DNA of 64,000 bases from CAWCTB01 sp963798275 (GTDB lineage Bacteria > Acidobacteriota > Terriglobia > Terriglobales > Acidobacteriaceae). Made by a program: the position numbers and the translations under genes. Shown here in pieces: positions 10,240 through 19,463 of this stretch. Where the stretch lies: assembly GCA_963798275.1 (NCBI GenBank), contig CAWCTB010000015.1, forward strand, positions 1 through 64,000, written 5' to 3'. Position 1 is the stretch's first letter. Every line of letters starts with the position of its first letter. The notes below the pieces were generated by a model. That model saw only the letters and a program-made list of their open reading frames with translations, was not told the DNA's origin and ran no database searches.

Positions 10240-12065
10240 GAGAACATCTGGGTAACGAAGGATGAGCGGATCAAGATCCTCGACTTCGGATTGGCGAAGC
10301 TCAATCCGGCTGAAGCCGCGAGCGCGAATGGCTCAGCCGTCACTTTCCAGTCACAGACCAACCCGGGACAAGTGCTGGGGACAGTCGGCTACATGTCGCC
10401 CGAGCAGGTGCGGGGACATGTTGCCGACGCCCGCAGCGACATCTTTGCGGTGGGCGTGATTCTGTACGAAATGCTGACCGGCAGACCCGCTTTCCGAGAG
10501 ACGACGTCGGCGGAAACCATGACGGCGATCTTGAACGAAGACCCGCCGGCGGTTTCGCAGATCGCGCCGTCAGTTCCGCCGGGATTGCAGAGAATCGTAA
10601 ACCGCTGCCTGTCGAAGAGCCCGGAGCAGCGGTTTCAGTCGGCCTCCGACATGGCTTTCGCGCTGGAGGCGCTCTCGGATGCGAACAGCATGCCGACACC
10701 TGCTGTTCGTCAGGCGGTATCGGGCAAGAAATTGATCTATGCTCACGAGCGGGAACGCGATCGCAGCGCCGAGCTATGGCTGTAGCCCGCCGCGGTGACA
10801 GCTGCGAAATCTGCGGATTCCATTTCGCCAAACGGATTGGCGAATTCGCGAAGTACTGCGACGAGGGTCACGACCGGAAGCAAATCGCGAGGGCGGCGGA
10901 TAGCGGCACAACAACGAGTCTGGAAGACGTCGTGGTCATTTGCCGAATTGCCATCGGACTCTGCATCGCCGGCCCAAAGGCTCGAGTGCTCGCAAGGGAG
11001 TCGGAGATGGAAGACGGGAGGCGAACATTTCTCCAGACGACAAGGGCTTGGTCTTCACGGTTCGATCGCCATCGGGCAATTCCATTATGGTCGCCGGTGC
11101 AGACGGTTCGGGCCGGCGCGCAGTCGTCAACAGTAGCGAAGGACGGCGCGTGTGCTGCGCGCAATGGACCCCGGACGGCAGATACATTGTCTTTGAGGAT
11201 CAATCGAGAGCCCGGCAAGGGGGGCTTTTCTCTTTCGGGATCAAGATAGAGGCCAACCGGACCTTTGGATAGCGCAGTGGCAAACAGGGTTCTTTCAACA
11301 CGCTCACCCGCCGGTTCAACTCACGAACGGGCCGTTGTCCTACATGGGGCCGATTCCGAGCCGTGATGGGAAACAAATCTTCGCTATCGGCGCCAAGCAG
11401 CGGGGCGAACTGGTCCGCTATGACGTGAATTCGAAGCAGTTCGTTCCATTTCTCTCCGGTATTTCGGCTTTCGATCCGACGTTCTCCAGAGACGGGAAGT
11501 GGGTTGTCTACACTTCCTACCCCGACCACATGCTGTGGCGCAGCCGCAGTGACGGAACGGAGCGGATGCAACTCACGTATCCCCCGGCGCAGGTAGCCTA
11601 TCCTTTCATCTCGCCGGATGGGAAGCGGGTCGCATATGGGAATCACACGGGTGAGATCTATGTGATCAGCACGGACGGAGGTCCGGCTCAAACAGTTGCT
11701 GAGAAGAACTCGGCCGCTGCAAGTTGGTCCCCAGACGGAAATGTCCTCGTTTACGCCGATTACAGTGATCTCAAACACGCCAAGTTCCAGTTCTACGATC
11801 TCCGCACGGGACAGCGTTCCATTGTCCCTGGATCGCAAGACATCACGGAAGGCGTACAGTGGGTTGCCGATGACATGCTTGTTGCCGCTACGCAAGACCG
11901 TAAGAAGCTTCTGGTTTTTAGTGTTAAAACGCAAGCATGGTCCGGACTGGTTTCGTTGACGGGGCCGGGTAACATCGTCAACTGGGCCTATGCGCCGGAT
12001 TACAAGTATGTGTACTACGCAGACGGACCAACAAAATTGAAATTGAGGGGCATGGCGAAGGCTGT
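10240..12065 (+). pseudogene. Decayed Ser/Thr protein kinase with TolB/WD40-like propeller
   Basis: This is the remains of a receptor-type Pknb-like kinase common in acidobacteria. The surviving kinase C-lobe begins abruptly at ENIWVTKDERIKILDFGLAKL (10240) and includes GTVGYMSPEQVRG, the APE-like segment and DIFAVGVILYEMLTGR, stopping at 10785. The entire N-lobe and the HRDLKP catalytic loop are missing. Propeller pieces follow in other frames: SPDDKGLVF and WTPDGRYIVF (about 11030-11210), then a long open stretch from 11335 with blades such as FSRDGKWVVY, ISPDGKRVAY and WSPDGNVLVY. It fades after YVYYADGP at about 12030. Missing ends plus several frame changes indicate a true pseudogene rather than one sequencing error. 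9963-10239 holds no gene I can recognise. Confidence 0.85.
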
Positions 12066-12131
12066 GCCCCTCTTCGCTAGCGGCCACCCGCCACGTCTCG
12101 ATTTCGAACGCGTCGCATATAATGCGCGTCT

Positions 12132-13595
12132 ATGTCCAACCTCCGCTTCCTTTCTCTGACCGCACTGATCTTCCTGATTGCCCCATGTGCTCACTCCCAG
12201 AACACACCGGTGATGAATGAGGCGCTGAAGGCGGACTCTCCCCTGCAGACGAATCTGCAGCGGCTCACCGACGACATCGGCGGCCGCGTGCCCGGTACAC
12301 CCGCATTCACCAATGCCATGCAGTGGGGCATCGCCGGATTCAAGGCTGCCGGAGCCGACTCGGTACACACCGAGGATTTCACCATCGCGCAGTCGTGGGC
12401 GGAAGGCGCGACGCAGGTCGAGGTGGTATCGCCGGTCAAGTTCCACGTCTTGGCGCACTCGCTGGCGTGGACGCCACCGTTGCGTCCGACCACCGCGCGG
12501 GTAATCGATGTGGGCATGGGGAAGCCGGAGGACTTCGCCAAGGCAGGCGGCATTTCGGGAGCCATCGTGCTGGCGCACTCCGTGGTACTGAAATCCTGGG
12601 ACGACCTCTTCGACGAATACTTCCGCGCTCCCGGCATCATCGAGCAGGCGGTGAAGGGCAAGGCAGTCGCGATCGCGTTCGAAAGCAGCCGCGAACACGA
12701 CATTCTCTATCGCCACATCAACGTCAGTACCGGAAGGATCGATGTTATCCCGCAGGTGCTACTGGCGCGCGAAGATGCGGAGCGCATCTCGCGTCTCCTG
12801 CGGCAAGGCTCTCCGGTGACCATGTCGCTCTCGTTGCCGAACCGGATTGGGCCGGCGATTACCACGAGCAACGTTATCGCCGAGATTAAGGGAAGCGAGC
12901 TGCCCAACGAAATCGTAATGCTGGGCGCGCATTTGGATTCGTGGGAACTCGGCACGGGAGCGCTGGATAATGGCTGCAACGCGGCGCTGGTGATCGACGC
13001 GCTGCGGGCCATCAAGGCCTCGGGTATTCGCCCGCGCCGGACCCTGCGCTTCGTGCTTTACTCGGGTGAGGAAGAGGGGTTGCTCGGGTCCTTGGCTTAC
13101 GTTCGTGCCCATCAGAACGATCTGGACAACATCGACGCGGAGTTGGTGTTCGACGAAGGCAGTGGGCCAGTGACGGGATTCTCGACTGGAGGACGCAAGG
13201 ACATCGACGCCGCGCTGACGCCCATGCTGCAGCCCTTCGCGCAGTGGAACGCTGCCGCCCTAACCAACGATGCCATGACCGGCACCGATCACTTCGACTT
13301 CATGATCGAGGGCGTGCCCACACTGGTTGCCAACCAGGCGGAAGCCAATTACCTGGTGAACTACCACGCCACCTCCGACACCTTCGACAAAGTCGACTTT
13401 GCTCAACTCAAGAAAAACGAGGCGATGGCGGCGGAGTTGATGGTCGAGATGGCGAACGCTCCGCAGCGCGTCGGGCCGCGCTGGACGCGGGCCCAGATTG
13501 AAGCCAGCTTCGCCGAAACCCATCTCGATGATCAGATGAAGGGCTTCGGAATGTGGGAGGAGTGGGCCAACGGCGCCCGGGGCAGAAAACAGTAG
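12132..13595 (+). CDS. Secreted M28-family metallopeptidase (carboxypeptidase Q-like)
   Basis: This 487-residue zinc exopeptidase is probably periplasmic or secreted. A signal peptide is visible (hydrophobic LTALIFLIAPCAHS up to about residue 22). A PA-type insert (about 130-230) precedes the peptidase domain. Its zinc ligands and catalytic residues are visible in GAHLDSW (His, Asp), ALDNGCNAA (Asp), SGEEEGLLGS (Glu-Glu), the acidic VFDEGSG and the final His of NYHATSDTFDK. Length and order match family M28. It stands alone, directly after the kinase pseudogene and before a repeat-rich intergenic region. Confidence 0.92.
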   Translation: MSNLRFLSLTALIFLIAPCAHSQNTPVMNEALKADSPLQTNLQRLTDDIGGRVPGTPAFTNAMQWGIAGFKAAGADSVHTEDFTIAQSWAEGATQVEVVSPVKFHVLAHSLAWTPPLRPTTARVIDVGMGKPEDFAKAGGISGAIVLAHSVVLKSWDDLFDEYFRAPGIIEQAVKGKAVAIAFESSREHDILYRHINVSTGRIDVIPQVLLAREDAERISRLLRQGSPVTMSLSLPNRIGPAITTSNVIAEIKGSELPNEIVMLGAHLDSWELGTGALDNGCNAALVIDALRAIKASGIRPRRTLRFVLYSGEEEGLLGSLAYVRAHQNDLDNIDAELVFDEGSGPVTGFSTGGRKDIDAALTPMLQPFAQWNAAALTNDAMTGTDHFDFMIEGVPTLVANQAEANYLVNYHATSDTFDKVDFAQLKKNEAMAAELMVEMANAPQRVGPRWTRAQIEASFAETHLDDQMKGFGMWEEWANGARGRKQ

Positions 13596-13668
13596 GGAGG
13601 AGCGACCGTAGAGGAGCTTTGTAGTTGCTGTACACCACATCTCACAGGCTGCGGAAACATACCCTTTC

Positions 13669-13734
13669 GGGTAGAGCAGACCTTCAGGCCTGCGTACAAG
13701 TCGCGAAAATGTCCAGGGGCTTTTAAGCCCCGCT
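13669..13734. repeat. Palindromic repeat unit (GGTAGAGC type)
   Basis: Two adjacent hairpins: AGACCTTCAGGCCTGC-like and GGGGCTTTTAAGCCCC. It is the same layout as units at 16308, 31263 and 35345. It is non-coding and lies in the 487-bp gap after the M28 peptidase gene (13596-14082), which otherwise holds only the units at 13840 and 13894. Confidence 0.8.
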
Positions 13735-13839
13735 CTCGTAAGCCATTATTCTTGGACTGGGCTCTGTGCGAACGTCCAAGAACAAAATGCCGGGCGCGCG
13801 GCCTTCACCGGCCGCGAAATAGCCTTTTCCGAAGTATTT

Positions 13840-13870
13840 TGAAAAGGCACAGCTTTAGCTGTGCCGTTAA
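13840..13870. repeat. Half palindromic repeat unit (GGCACAGCTTTAGCTGTGCC)
   Basis: A single perfect hairpin GGCACAGCTTTAGCTGTGCC without its usual GGGCTT-AGCCCC partner. It belongs to the same dispersed family as the unit at 27582. Confidence 0.75.
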
Positions 13871-13893
13871 GCGCTCTGTTTTGCCATCCCGAG

Positions 13894-14032
13894 CCGACTT
13901 TAGAGGCTGCTGAAAAAAGAGGTTCCCGGGTAGAGCTGGCCTTCAGGCCAGCGTCTAAGCCGTTGCAAATACATAGGGGCTTTAGCCCCGGTAGCACGTT
14001 GAACGGACTTTTTCAGCAGCCTCTTTAGTCGG
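13894..14032. mobile_element. 139-bp miniature element with about 24-bp terminal inverted repeats
   Basis: The outer ends are near-perfect inverted repeats. The left end reads CCGACTTTAGAGGCTGCTGA at 13894 and continues with A's. The right end (14009-14032), read on the minus strand, is CCGACTAAAGAGGCTGCTGA plus A's, with two mismatches. Inside sit the two hairpins of the GGTAGAGCTGGCCTTCAGGCCAGC / GGGGCTTTAGCCCC repeat unit. There is no coding capacity, so it resembles a non-autonomous (MITE-like) element. Confidence 0.75.
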
Positions 14033-14082
14033 CGGAACACCGGGAAGCCACTGAAAGTCGTGCTCCACCCATCGCCCGCGGT

Positions 14083-14805
14083 TTACTGCGGCTTCGCGGG
14101 AGGCGTGGTTTTCTTCGTGGTTCCCGCGGATTTATGCGTCGTGGTTCCGGTGGTCTTGTGCGGTGCGGCCGCCGGATGGCGCGGATCGACGATCTTGATG
14201 GTCGTGATTACGACCGGCGTCAACGGCTTATCGTTGCGCGGATCGGTCGCGACGCGGGCGATCTTCTGCACAACGTCCAGATCGCCGCACTGCCCGAAAA
14301 TTGTGTGCTTCCCGTTCAGATGCGGCGTTGGCACCTCAGTGATGAAAAACTGCGAGCCGTTAGTATTGGGGCCGCTGTTGGCCATCGCCAGGCGTCCGGG
14401 CTGATCGAAAGTGAGATCGTCGCTGAACTCGTCCTTGAAGCTGTAGCCGGGATCGCCCGTGCCGATACCCAGCGGGTCGCCGCCCTGGATCATGAAGTTG
14501 GGAATCACGCGATGAAAAGTTGTGCCGTTGTAGAGCGGGACGCCCTTCATCATCTGTCCCGTCCTCGGATTCTTCCACGGTTTCTTCCCGGTCGCCAGGC
14601 CAATGAAGTTAGCCACAGTCTCGGGGGCCTTGTCGGGAAACAGCGTGCAATGAATCTCGCCCATGCTGGTTTCAAAGGTCGCCGTCACTGGTTGCGGAGC
14701 AGTCGTGCTAGCCGTGGTCTGCGGTTTGGCGGCTGCTCCTGAGGCTTGAGCGACCGCTGTGGCGCTCAGGCCTGCACACAGAATGAGTAGAAGAAAATTG
14801 CGCAT
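14083..14805 (-). CDS. Exported cyclophilin-type peptidyl-prolyl isomerase
   Basis: This protein catalyses cis-trans isomerisation of proline bonds, probably in the periplasm. The start is the ATG at 14805, because AGGAGG lies at 14811-14816 with ideal spacing; an upstream ATG at 14829 lacks this. A signal peptide (LLLILCAGLSATAVA) is followed by an Ala/Thr-rich linker, then the cyclophilin fold. Active-site residues lie in TTFHRVIPNFMIQGGD (Arg, Phe, Gln) and NGSQFFITEV. A Thr/Lys/Pro-rich tail of about 30 residues follows the domain. Downstream is a repeat-rich gap; upstream is the M19 dipeptidase gene in the same direction, 83 bp away. Confidence 0.94.
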   Translation of the reverse strand: MRNFLLLILCAGLSATAVAQASGAAAKPQTTASTTAPQPVTATFETSMGEIHCTLFPDKAPETVANFIGLATGKKPWKNPRTGQMMKGVPLYNGTTFHRVIPNFMIQGGDPLGIGTGDPGYSFKDEFSDDLTFDQPGRLAMANSGPNTNGSQFFITEVPTPHLNGKHTIFGQCGDLDVVQKIARVATDPRNDKPLTPVVITTIKIVDPRHPAAAPHKTTGTTTHKSAGTTKKTTPPAKPQ

Positions 14806-14888
14806 AAATACCTCCTGTATCAGGGTCACTGAAAAACTTCATTGGGCTGGGGCGGCGATTTCGCGCCGCGTGTCCGGGTGCGCCTCTT

Positions 14889-16178
14889 CTACCTAATCTG
14901 TTTCGCCGTTTTCTCCACCTCGGCGAACACCCGCATCAGGTTGCCGCCCAGGATTTTGTCCAGGTCGGCGGCCTTGTAGCCGCGCTGGTAAAGCGCCTCG
15001 GTGATCTTGGGCAAATCGGCGACCGAGTTCAGACCCTCCGGCGAACAGTCGATTCCATCGAAGTCCGAACCAAGTCCCACGTGATCGATGCCTGCGACCT
15101 TCACCATGTGATCGATGTGGTCGATCAGGTCACTGAGCGGCGGACGCGGCAGCTTCTTCTCCAGTACCGCTTCGGCTTCATACAACTGCTTGGCCATCTC
15201 CGGCGTGCGTTCGGTCAGGAATAGCGACTGCACTTTTTCGTAATCAGGGTCCTTTTCGTCCGCGAGTTGCTTCGCCCGGTCGCGCCACTTCTGCGAGATG
15301 AAGCCGCAATAGAAGTTCACCTGGGCAACGCCGCCATTGCGCGCCAGCGCGACCAGCATGTCGTCGGTCATGTTGCGCGGCGCATCAGTGAGGGCTCGCG
15401 ATGAAGAGTGCGAAGCGATCACCGGCGCGCGGCTGGCGACCAGCGCCTGATAGAACGTGCGATCGGCCACGTGCGAAATGTCGACCATCATGCCCATGCG
15501 GTTCATCTCGCGCACCGCCTGGCGGCCGAAATCAGTGATGCCGTCGTGGTGCTGCACGCTCTTGTCGTCCATGTCGCCGCTGGAGTCGCCCAGCTCGTTG
15601 GTGTTCGACCAGGTAAGCGTCATGTAACGCACGCCCAGCCGGTAGTAGTCGCGCAGAACGCGAATGTCGCCCTGGAGAGCATGTCCTCCCTCGACGCCGA
15701 GCAGCGCAGCCAGCTTGTGCTGGCGGTGCGCGTTGTAGATGTCCTCGGTGCTGAAGGCCATCATCATCTTGTCGGGATGCAACCGAGCCTGCTCGTACAC
15801 CGAGTCGATCATGTCGAGCGCGCGCTTGATCTCCTGCCCCTTGTAGGGCTTGGGATCGACCCAGATCGACCAGAACTCCGCCCCCAGGTTGCCCGCCTTG
15901 ATCTTGTTGAAGTCCATGTAACCCTGGCCGGCGTCCTGCGCGAGATCGAAGTTCTCGTCGACGAAGCGGCCCGGCGTGTCGGCATGGGTATCGACGATGA
16001 GCGCGGAGTTGTGGATCGCCTGCCAACTCGTTGCACCCGCCTTCGAGGCGGCAGGCGCAGCCGTGGCTGAACTTGTTTTGCCGGCTGGCGCCTGAGTACT
16101 AGTCGAATTTGGCTGCTGAGCGGCGGTGACGGCGCAGGTAATGCCTATGACAGCGAGCACCCGAGGGAAGCTTCGCAT
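14889..16178 (-). CDS. Secreted membrane dipeptidase (M19, renal dipeptidase-like)
   Basis: This 429-residue zinc dipeptidase is probably exported (signal segment VLAVIGITCAVTAA). Zinc-site residues of family M19 are present: HADT in LIVDTHADTPG, the bridging Glu in LLGVEGGHAL, His in VDISHVAD, His in ASHSSSRAL, and the catalytic Asp in GLGSDFDG. A Ser/Ala-rich linker (about residues 20-50) separates the signal from the catalytic domain. It is upstream of and co-directional with the cyclophilin gene, possibly in one transcript. Confidence 0.94.
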   Translation of the reverse strand: MRSFPRVLAVIGITCAVTAAQQPNSTSTQAPAGKTSSATAAPAASKAGATSWQAIHNSALIVDTHADTPGRFVDENFDLAQDAGQGYMDFNKIKAGNLGAEFWSIWVDPKPYKGQEIKRALDMIDSVYEQARLHPDKMMMAFSTEDIYNAHRQHKLAALLGVEGGHALQGDIRVLRDYYRLGVRYMTLTWSNTNELGDSSGDMDDKSVQHHDGITDFGRQAVREMNRMGMMVDISHVADRTFYQALVASRAPVIASHSSSRALTDAPRNMTDDMLVALARNGGVAQVNFYCGFISQKWRDRAKQLADEKDPDYEKVQSLFLTERTPEMAKQLYEAEAVLEKKLPRPPLSDLIDHIDHMVKVAGIDHVGLGSDFDGIDCSPEGLNSVADLPKITEALYQRGYKAADLDKILGGNLMRVFAEVEKTAKQIR

Positions 16179-16307
16179 GGATATGTGTGGGCTCCGATGA
16201 GAAATGATGACGCGAATGGATTGTAAACGAAACGGATGGTTAGAACTGGTGTCATAAACCGGCCTTGTGGGGCACGGCTTTCACAGCCTTCGGAAACAAG
16301 CGCTGAT

Positions 16308-16380
16308 CCGGTAGAGCTGGCCTTCAGGCCAGCGTCAAAGCGCTTTGTTTTTGTTCATGCCGCGGGCTTCAGCCCCGAGA
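16308..16380. repeat. Palindromic repeat unit (GGTAGAGC type)
   Basis: Hairpin CTGGCCTTCAGGCCAG followed by CGGGCTTCAGCCCCG, about 30 bases apart. A degenerate GGGGCACGGCTTTCACAGCC fragment lies just before it at 16270. The 16179-16472 gap contains nothing else that I recognise. Confidence 0.8.
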
Positions 16381-16472
16381 AAATCAAGGGAAATGCGCCA
16401 CAAGGAACTCGCTTTGCCGAATGTTGCGGCAGCAGCAGCCGCCGGTTGGGAAGTTCACGCCGGGGCTGCAAT

Positions 16473-17636
16473 CTACCGCGAGCCGTCCGACCGCAAACGG
16501 TACTGCGAAATTTCCTTCAGAGTGTTATAGCCAGGCGGCGCGAAATTCTCGTGGCCTGGAACTTGGCGGACATCGGCCACTGCGGCGACGGCTACTTGCG
16601 AGAGCTGTTTGGCCAGCAGCACCTGCGGGTTCTCCTGCAGGTTGACCCCGCCCATGCCCGAATCGTAGATGATGCCGCCGCCATCCCGCAGAAATTCCTC
16701 TCCTCCGCCCGAGATGCTGCCTCCCGCACGCGAAGAATGTTCGACAGTGCCTTCTAGAAACCTGCCGGCGCTGCCTTTTTGATGTCGCACAATAAAATTT
16801 TGCCTGTGAAACCCAGCTATCTTCACATCGTCGCCAGCAAAAGTGACCGTTACCCCGTCAGCCCGCGGAACCGTGATCGTGTGGGTCGCATCATCAAAGT
16901 GAATGGCCGATGCCGGCGTCGTGCTCTCGGCTACCGGTGACCCCGAAGTGGTGGCGGCCGAGGCTGCTGGCTGCGAAGCCGGCGGAGGCGTCGCGGTCGC
17001 ACTAGCCGCCGTACCCGTGGCCGAGTTGCTTCCTGCATGACTGCGAGCGCTGAACGCTTTGTAATCCGCGAACGACTTCGTCAGCTTGTCCGCATCGGGG
17101 CCTGGCATGGGAATGACCTGTTGCTCGCCATTCATAGTCAGGATCGTGCCTACGACCTTGCCCCTCTCGAAAACCTGGGCCATCGCGCCGGATTGATCGA
17201 ACTTAAAAACGTAGTCATCCCATTTCACTTCGGAATTGCCAGCTTGAGCAGGGGATGGGCTGCCAGTCGCGACGCTCGCCGCAGTCGCCGTGACGCTGCG
17301 GGTAAAGTTCAGCGCTATCGGACTACCCTGATTCCACATGCCCGTCAGCGACTTGCCGTCGCCGCCGATGAATCCAATCCACGTACCGCGCACCATCGGC
17401 ACCGTGAAGCTGAGCGATTGTCCGTTGATGTGAAAGTCGGCGCACGGTATCCCAAACAGGTTTTGGCTCGGACTGTCCACCGTTCCGGTGATCGCCCCGT
17501 CATGACCTGCGAGGAGGTGGAGCTTAACCGGCATCGGCCCCAAAGCTCCGTCATAATCTCCAGCGATGTCAGTCGTCTGCTGAGCCAGGCCCAGCGCGGT
17601 GATGAGCAGGAATCCCGACAAAAAACGTGCGAACAT
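16473..17636 (-). CDS. Secreted protein of unknown function, about 387 residues
   Basis: Not recognised. The N-terminus is a signal peptide (MFARFLSGFLLITALGLA). Residues about 22-110 look like a beta-rich domain of a kind common after signal peptides in acidobacterial secreted proteins (IAGDYDGAL, GTVDSPSQN, LTGMWNQG). A middle segment (about 125-200) is followed by a low-complexity Ala/Ser/Thr/Pro linker (about 200-245). A second beta-rich stretch with Gly-rich GGSISGGGEEFLRDGGG precedes the C-terminus. No catalytic motif is evident. A role at the cell surface is inferred only from the signal peptide and linker. Confidence 0.75.
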   Translation of the reverse strand: MFARFLSGFLLITALGLAQQTTDIAGDYDGALGPMPVKLHLLAGHDGAITGTVDSPSQNLFGIPCADFHINGQSLSFTVPMVRGTWIGFIGGDGKSLTGMWNQGSPIALNFTRSVTATAASVATGSPSPAQAGNSEVKWDDYVFKFDQSGAMAQVFERGKVVGTILTMNGEQQVIPMPGPDADKLTKSFADYKAFSARSHAGSNSATGTAASATATPPPASQPAASAATTSGSPVAESTTPASAIHFDDATHTITVPRADGVTVTFAGDDVKIAGFHRQNFIVRHQKGSAGRFLEGTVEHSSRAGGSISGGGEEFLRDGGGIIYDSGMGGVNLQENPQVLLAKQLSQVAVAAVADVRQVPGHENFAPPGYNTLKEISQYRLRSDGSR

Positions 17637-17801
17637 GGGGCTGCATTATAACCCGGCCCTGTTACTCCAGCGTTTCCGAAGTGTGCTTCTCTCAGTCAGA
17701 TGGCAGGATGGTGCTAATGTGGCGGCGCCCGTTGATGCTATAGCCATCCAGAGCGCCGACTTTTCAGGACGGAGTGGCAGTTGATCGACGCCAGTGACGT
17801 G

Positions 17802-17897
17802 CTACGTCCGGAAGATGTCCTTCACGGCTTGCCACATCACCTGGCCGCCGGGGTCGGCGACGAACTGGGTGAAGGGGACATCTTTGGGGCAACCGCA
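17802..17897 (-). pseudogene. Diverged duplicate of the sdhB 3' end
   Basis: The minus strand encodes 31 residues plus a stop, reading CGCPKDVPFTQFVADPGG then QVMWQAVKDIFRT. This matches the C-terminus of the SdhB encoded at 18584 (CPKDIPLTKS...GGQVMWQAVKDIFRS). The last roughly 45 bases before the stop differ at only about two positions, and divergence rises further inside. It begins directly after the VapC stop codon and has no start, so it is a remnant. It may be a leftover paralogue end or an attachment-site-like duplication. Confidence 0.85.
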
Positions 17898-18320
17898 TCA
17901 GGCAAATGGGTTCTCGATCCGTAGGTCGCCAAAGTGCCGGCCGGTTTGCATGTCTTCACTGTAGAGCAGGGAGCAGCCGCTTTCCAGCGCGGCTGCAACG
18001 ATTAAAGCGTCATACCAGGACAAGCGATGCTTGCCGGTCAGGCGCAGCGCTTCGGAATACAGGGCCGGCGAGGATTGCACCGCCAGCAGTGGACGGAACA
18101 CGGTCCCCAGGTATTGTTCGGCTTCGGCGACGGTCATGGGCTGGGCAAATCGCCGCAGCGCCACGTTGAAGAACTCCTGCACTACCTGATAGCTTACCGT
18201 GCCCTTGCGCGTATGCACGGCCTGGCGAATGAGCTGCGTGGCGCGCCGGGCCTTGGCTGGAGAACCGTGGTCGAAACTGTAGACAAAAATGTTCGTGTCG
18301 AGAAAGAACCTATCGTTCAT
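17898..18320 (-). CDS. vapC: VapC-like PIN-domain toxin
   Basis: This 140-residue PIN-domain ribonuclease is the likely toxin of a type II toxin-antitoxin pair. Acidic active-site residues are in place: Asp8 in FLDTNIFVY, Glu in VQEFFNV, Asp in SWYDALIVAAA and Asp in YSEDMQ. The start overlaps the antitoxin gene by 11 bases, the usual arrangement. It is immediately followed by the sdhB-end remnant and lies downstream of intact-looking sdhB sequence, so the module appears inserted at the end of the sdh operon. Confidence 0.9.
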   Translation of the reverse strand: MNDRFFLDTNIFVYSFDHGSPAKARRATQLIRQAVHTRKGTVSYQVVQEFFNVALRRFAQPMTVAEAEQYLGTVFRPLLAVQSSPALYSEALRLTGKHRLSWYDALIVAAALESGCSLLYSEDMQTGRHFGDLRIENPFA

Positions 18321-18528
18321 TCATCTCATCCCGGCTGAAACGGCCGCCGGAGGTGACATGGCGAAGCCGCCGCATGAGCGCATCCACCTCCTGCCCACTG
18401 CCGTTCTGTGCGGTGAATTGAAGCAGCCATTCGCGAAAGGCCGCGTTCAGGGTTCGCCGCTGGGAGCGAGCGACCTGCCGGGCCTGCTCAAGGAGGTCTT
18501 CATCGGCACTGAAGGTCACGTTCTTCAT
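18310..18528 (-). CDS. vapB: VapB-like antitoxin (ribbon-helix-helix type)
   Basis: This 72-residue protein starts MKNVTFSADEDLLEQARQ, the short beta strand plus helix typical of ribbon-helix-helix antitoxins. A helix (RTLNAAFREWLLQF) and a charged C-terminal tail that would wrap the toxin follow. It overlaps vapC and would bind its own promoter. It starts 55 bp after the sdhB stop, in the same orientation, so read-through from sdh is possible. Confidence 0.85.
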   Translation of the reverse strand: MKNVTFSADEDLLEQARQVARSQRRTLNAAFREWLLQFTAQNGSGQEVDALMRRLRHVTSGGRFSRDEMNER

Positions 18529-18583
18529 ACGGGTCTAGTGTACACGAAAATCGTGTGCTAGGGATCCGGCCTATTGTCCGAGC

Positions 18584-19340
18584 CTAACTCCGGAAGATGT
18601 CCTTCACCGCTTGCCACATGACCTGGCCGCCCACATCGGCGATCGACTTGGTCAGAGGAATATCTTTCGGGCAGACCTCCACGCAGTTCTGCGCATAGCC
18701 GCATTCCTGGATGCCGCCATCTCCCATGAGCGCGTGCAGCCGTTCGATTTTGAGGGCCTTGCCGGTAGGGTGAGTGTTGAACAGGCGCACTTGAGAAATG
18801 GTGGCCGCGCCCACGAAGCCTGTCTTCTCGTTGAACTGCGGGCAGGCCTCCATGCAGCAGCAGCACGAGATGCAGCGCGAGAGCGGATACGCCTCTTCCT
18901 GATCGGAAGGGTACTGCGCGTGGACCCGCTCCCAGGTCGTAGGTGCCGTCCACCGGAACCCAGGCGTGTACCTTCTTCAGGTTCTCGAACAACACGCTGC
19001 GGTCGACCGACAGGTCGCTCACCACCGGAAACTTGGAGAACGGTTCCAGCGTTACCGGCCGCTCCAGCTTGTCGATGAGCGCTGAGCAGGCCATGCGTGC
19101 CTTGCCGTTAATCAGCATGGCGCATGATCCGCACACCTCTTCCAGACAGTTCGAGTCGTATGTGACCGGAGTGCTCTGCTTGCCGTCCTTGGTGACCGGG
19201 TTCGCCGCGATGTCCATCAGCGACGAGGTGACGTTCATGCCCGGACGATAGGGCAGTTCGAACTCCTCCCAATAGGGCTTGGAGTCCGGATCCTGCTGAC
19301 GCTTAACTTTGATGATGACTGTTTTGCCGTTGTTCGCCAT
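18584..19340 (-). CDS. sdhB: Succinate dehydrogenase iron-sulfur subunit (frameshifted)
   Basis: This subunit carries electrons from the SdhA flavin to quinone in respiratory complex II. The first half holds the [2Fe-2S] ligands in SNCLEEVCGSCAML and the following RMAC. The frame then breaks near 18905-18930. In the other frame the [4Fe-4S]/[3Fe-4S] cysteines continue as CISCCCCMEACPQF and later CGYAQNCVEVCPKDIP, ending KDIFRS at 18584. With one corrected step the protein is about 250 residues, normal for the family. Since the rest of the operon is intact, an assembly indel is likely. It is the last gene of sdhC-sdhA-sdhB. Confidence 0.9.
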
Positions 19341-19463
19341 GATAAGTTTTTCGTGCGGGGCCCAAGCCCCGGAACCATAAAAGCTGCCTACTGACCGCCC
19401 ATGGGCTGCTTCGAGCCGGAATCACTGCGACTGACCACTATCCACTGACCGCTATCCACTGCC

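Noticed and set aside
17898..18528. Second complete sdhB copy downstream of vapBC
   Set aside because: Only the last 31 codons are present; the sequence on the other side (17637-17801) shows no SdhB similarity.
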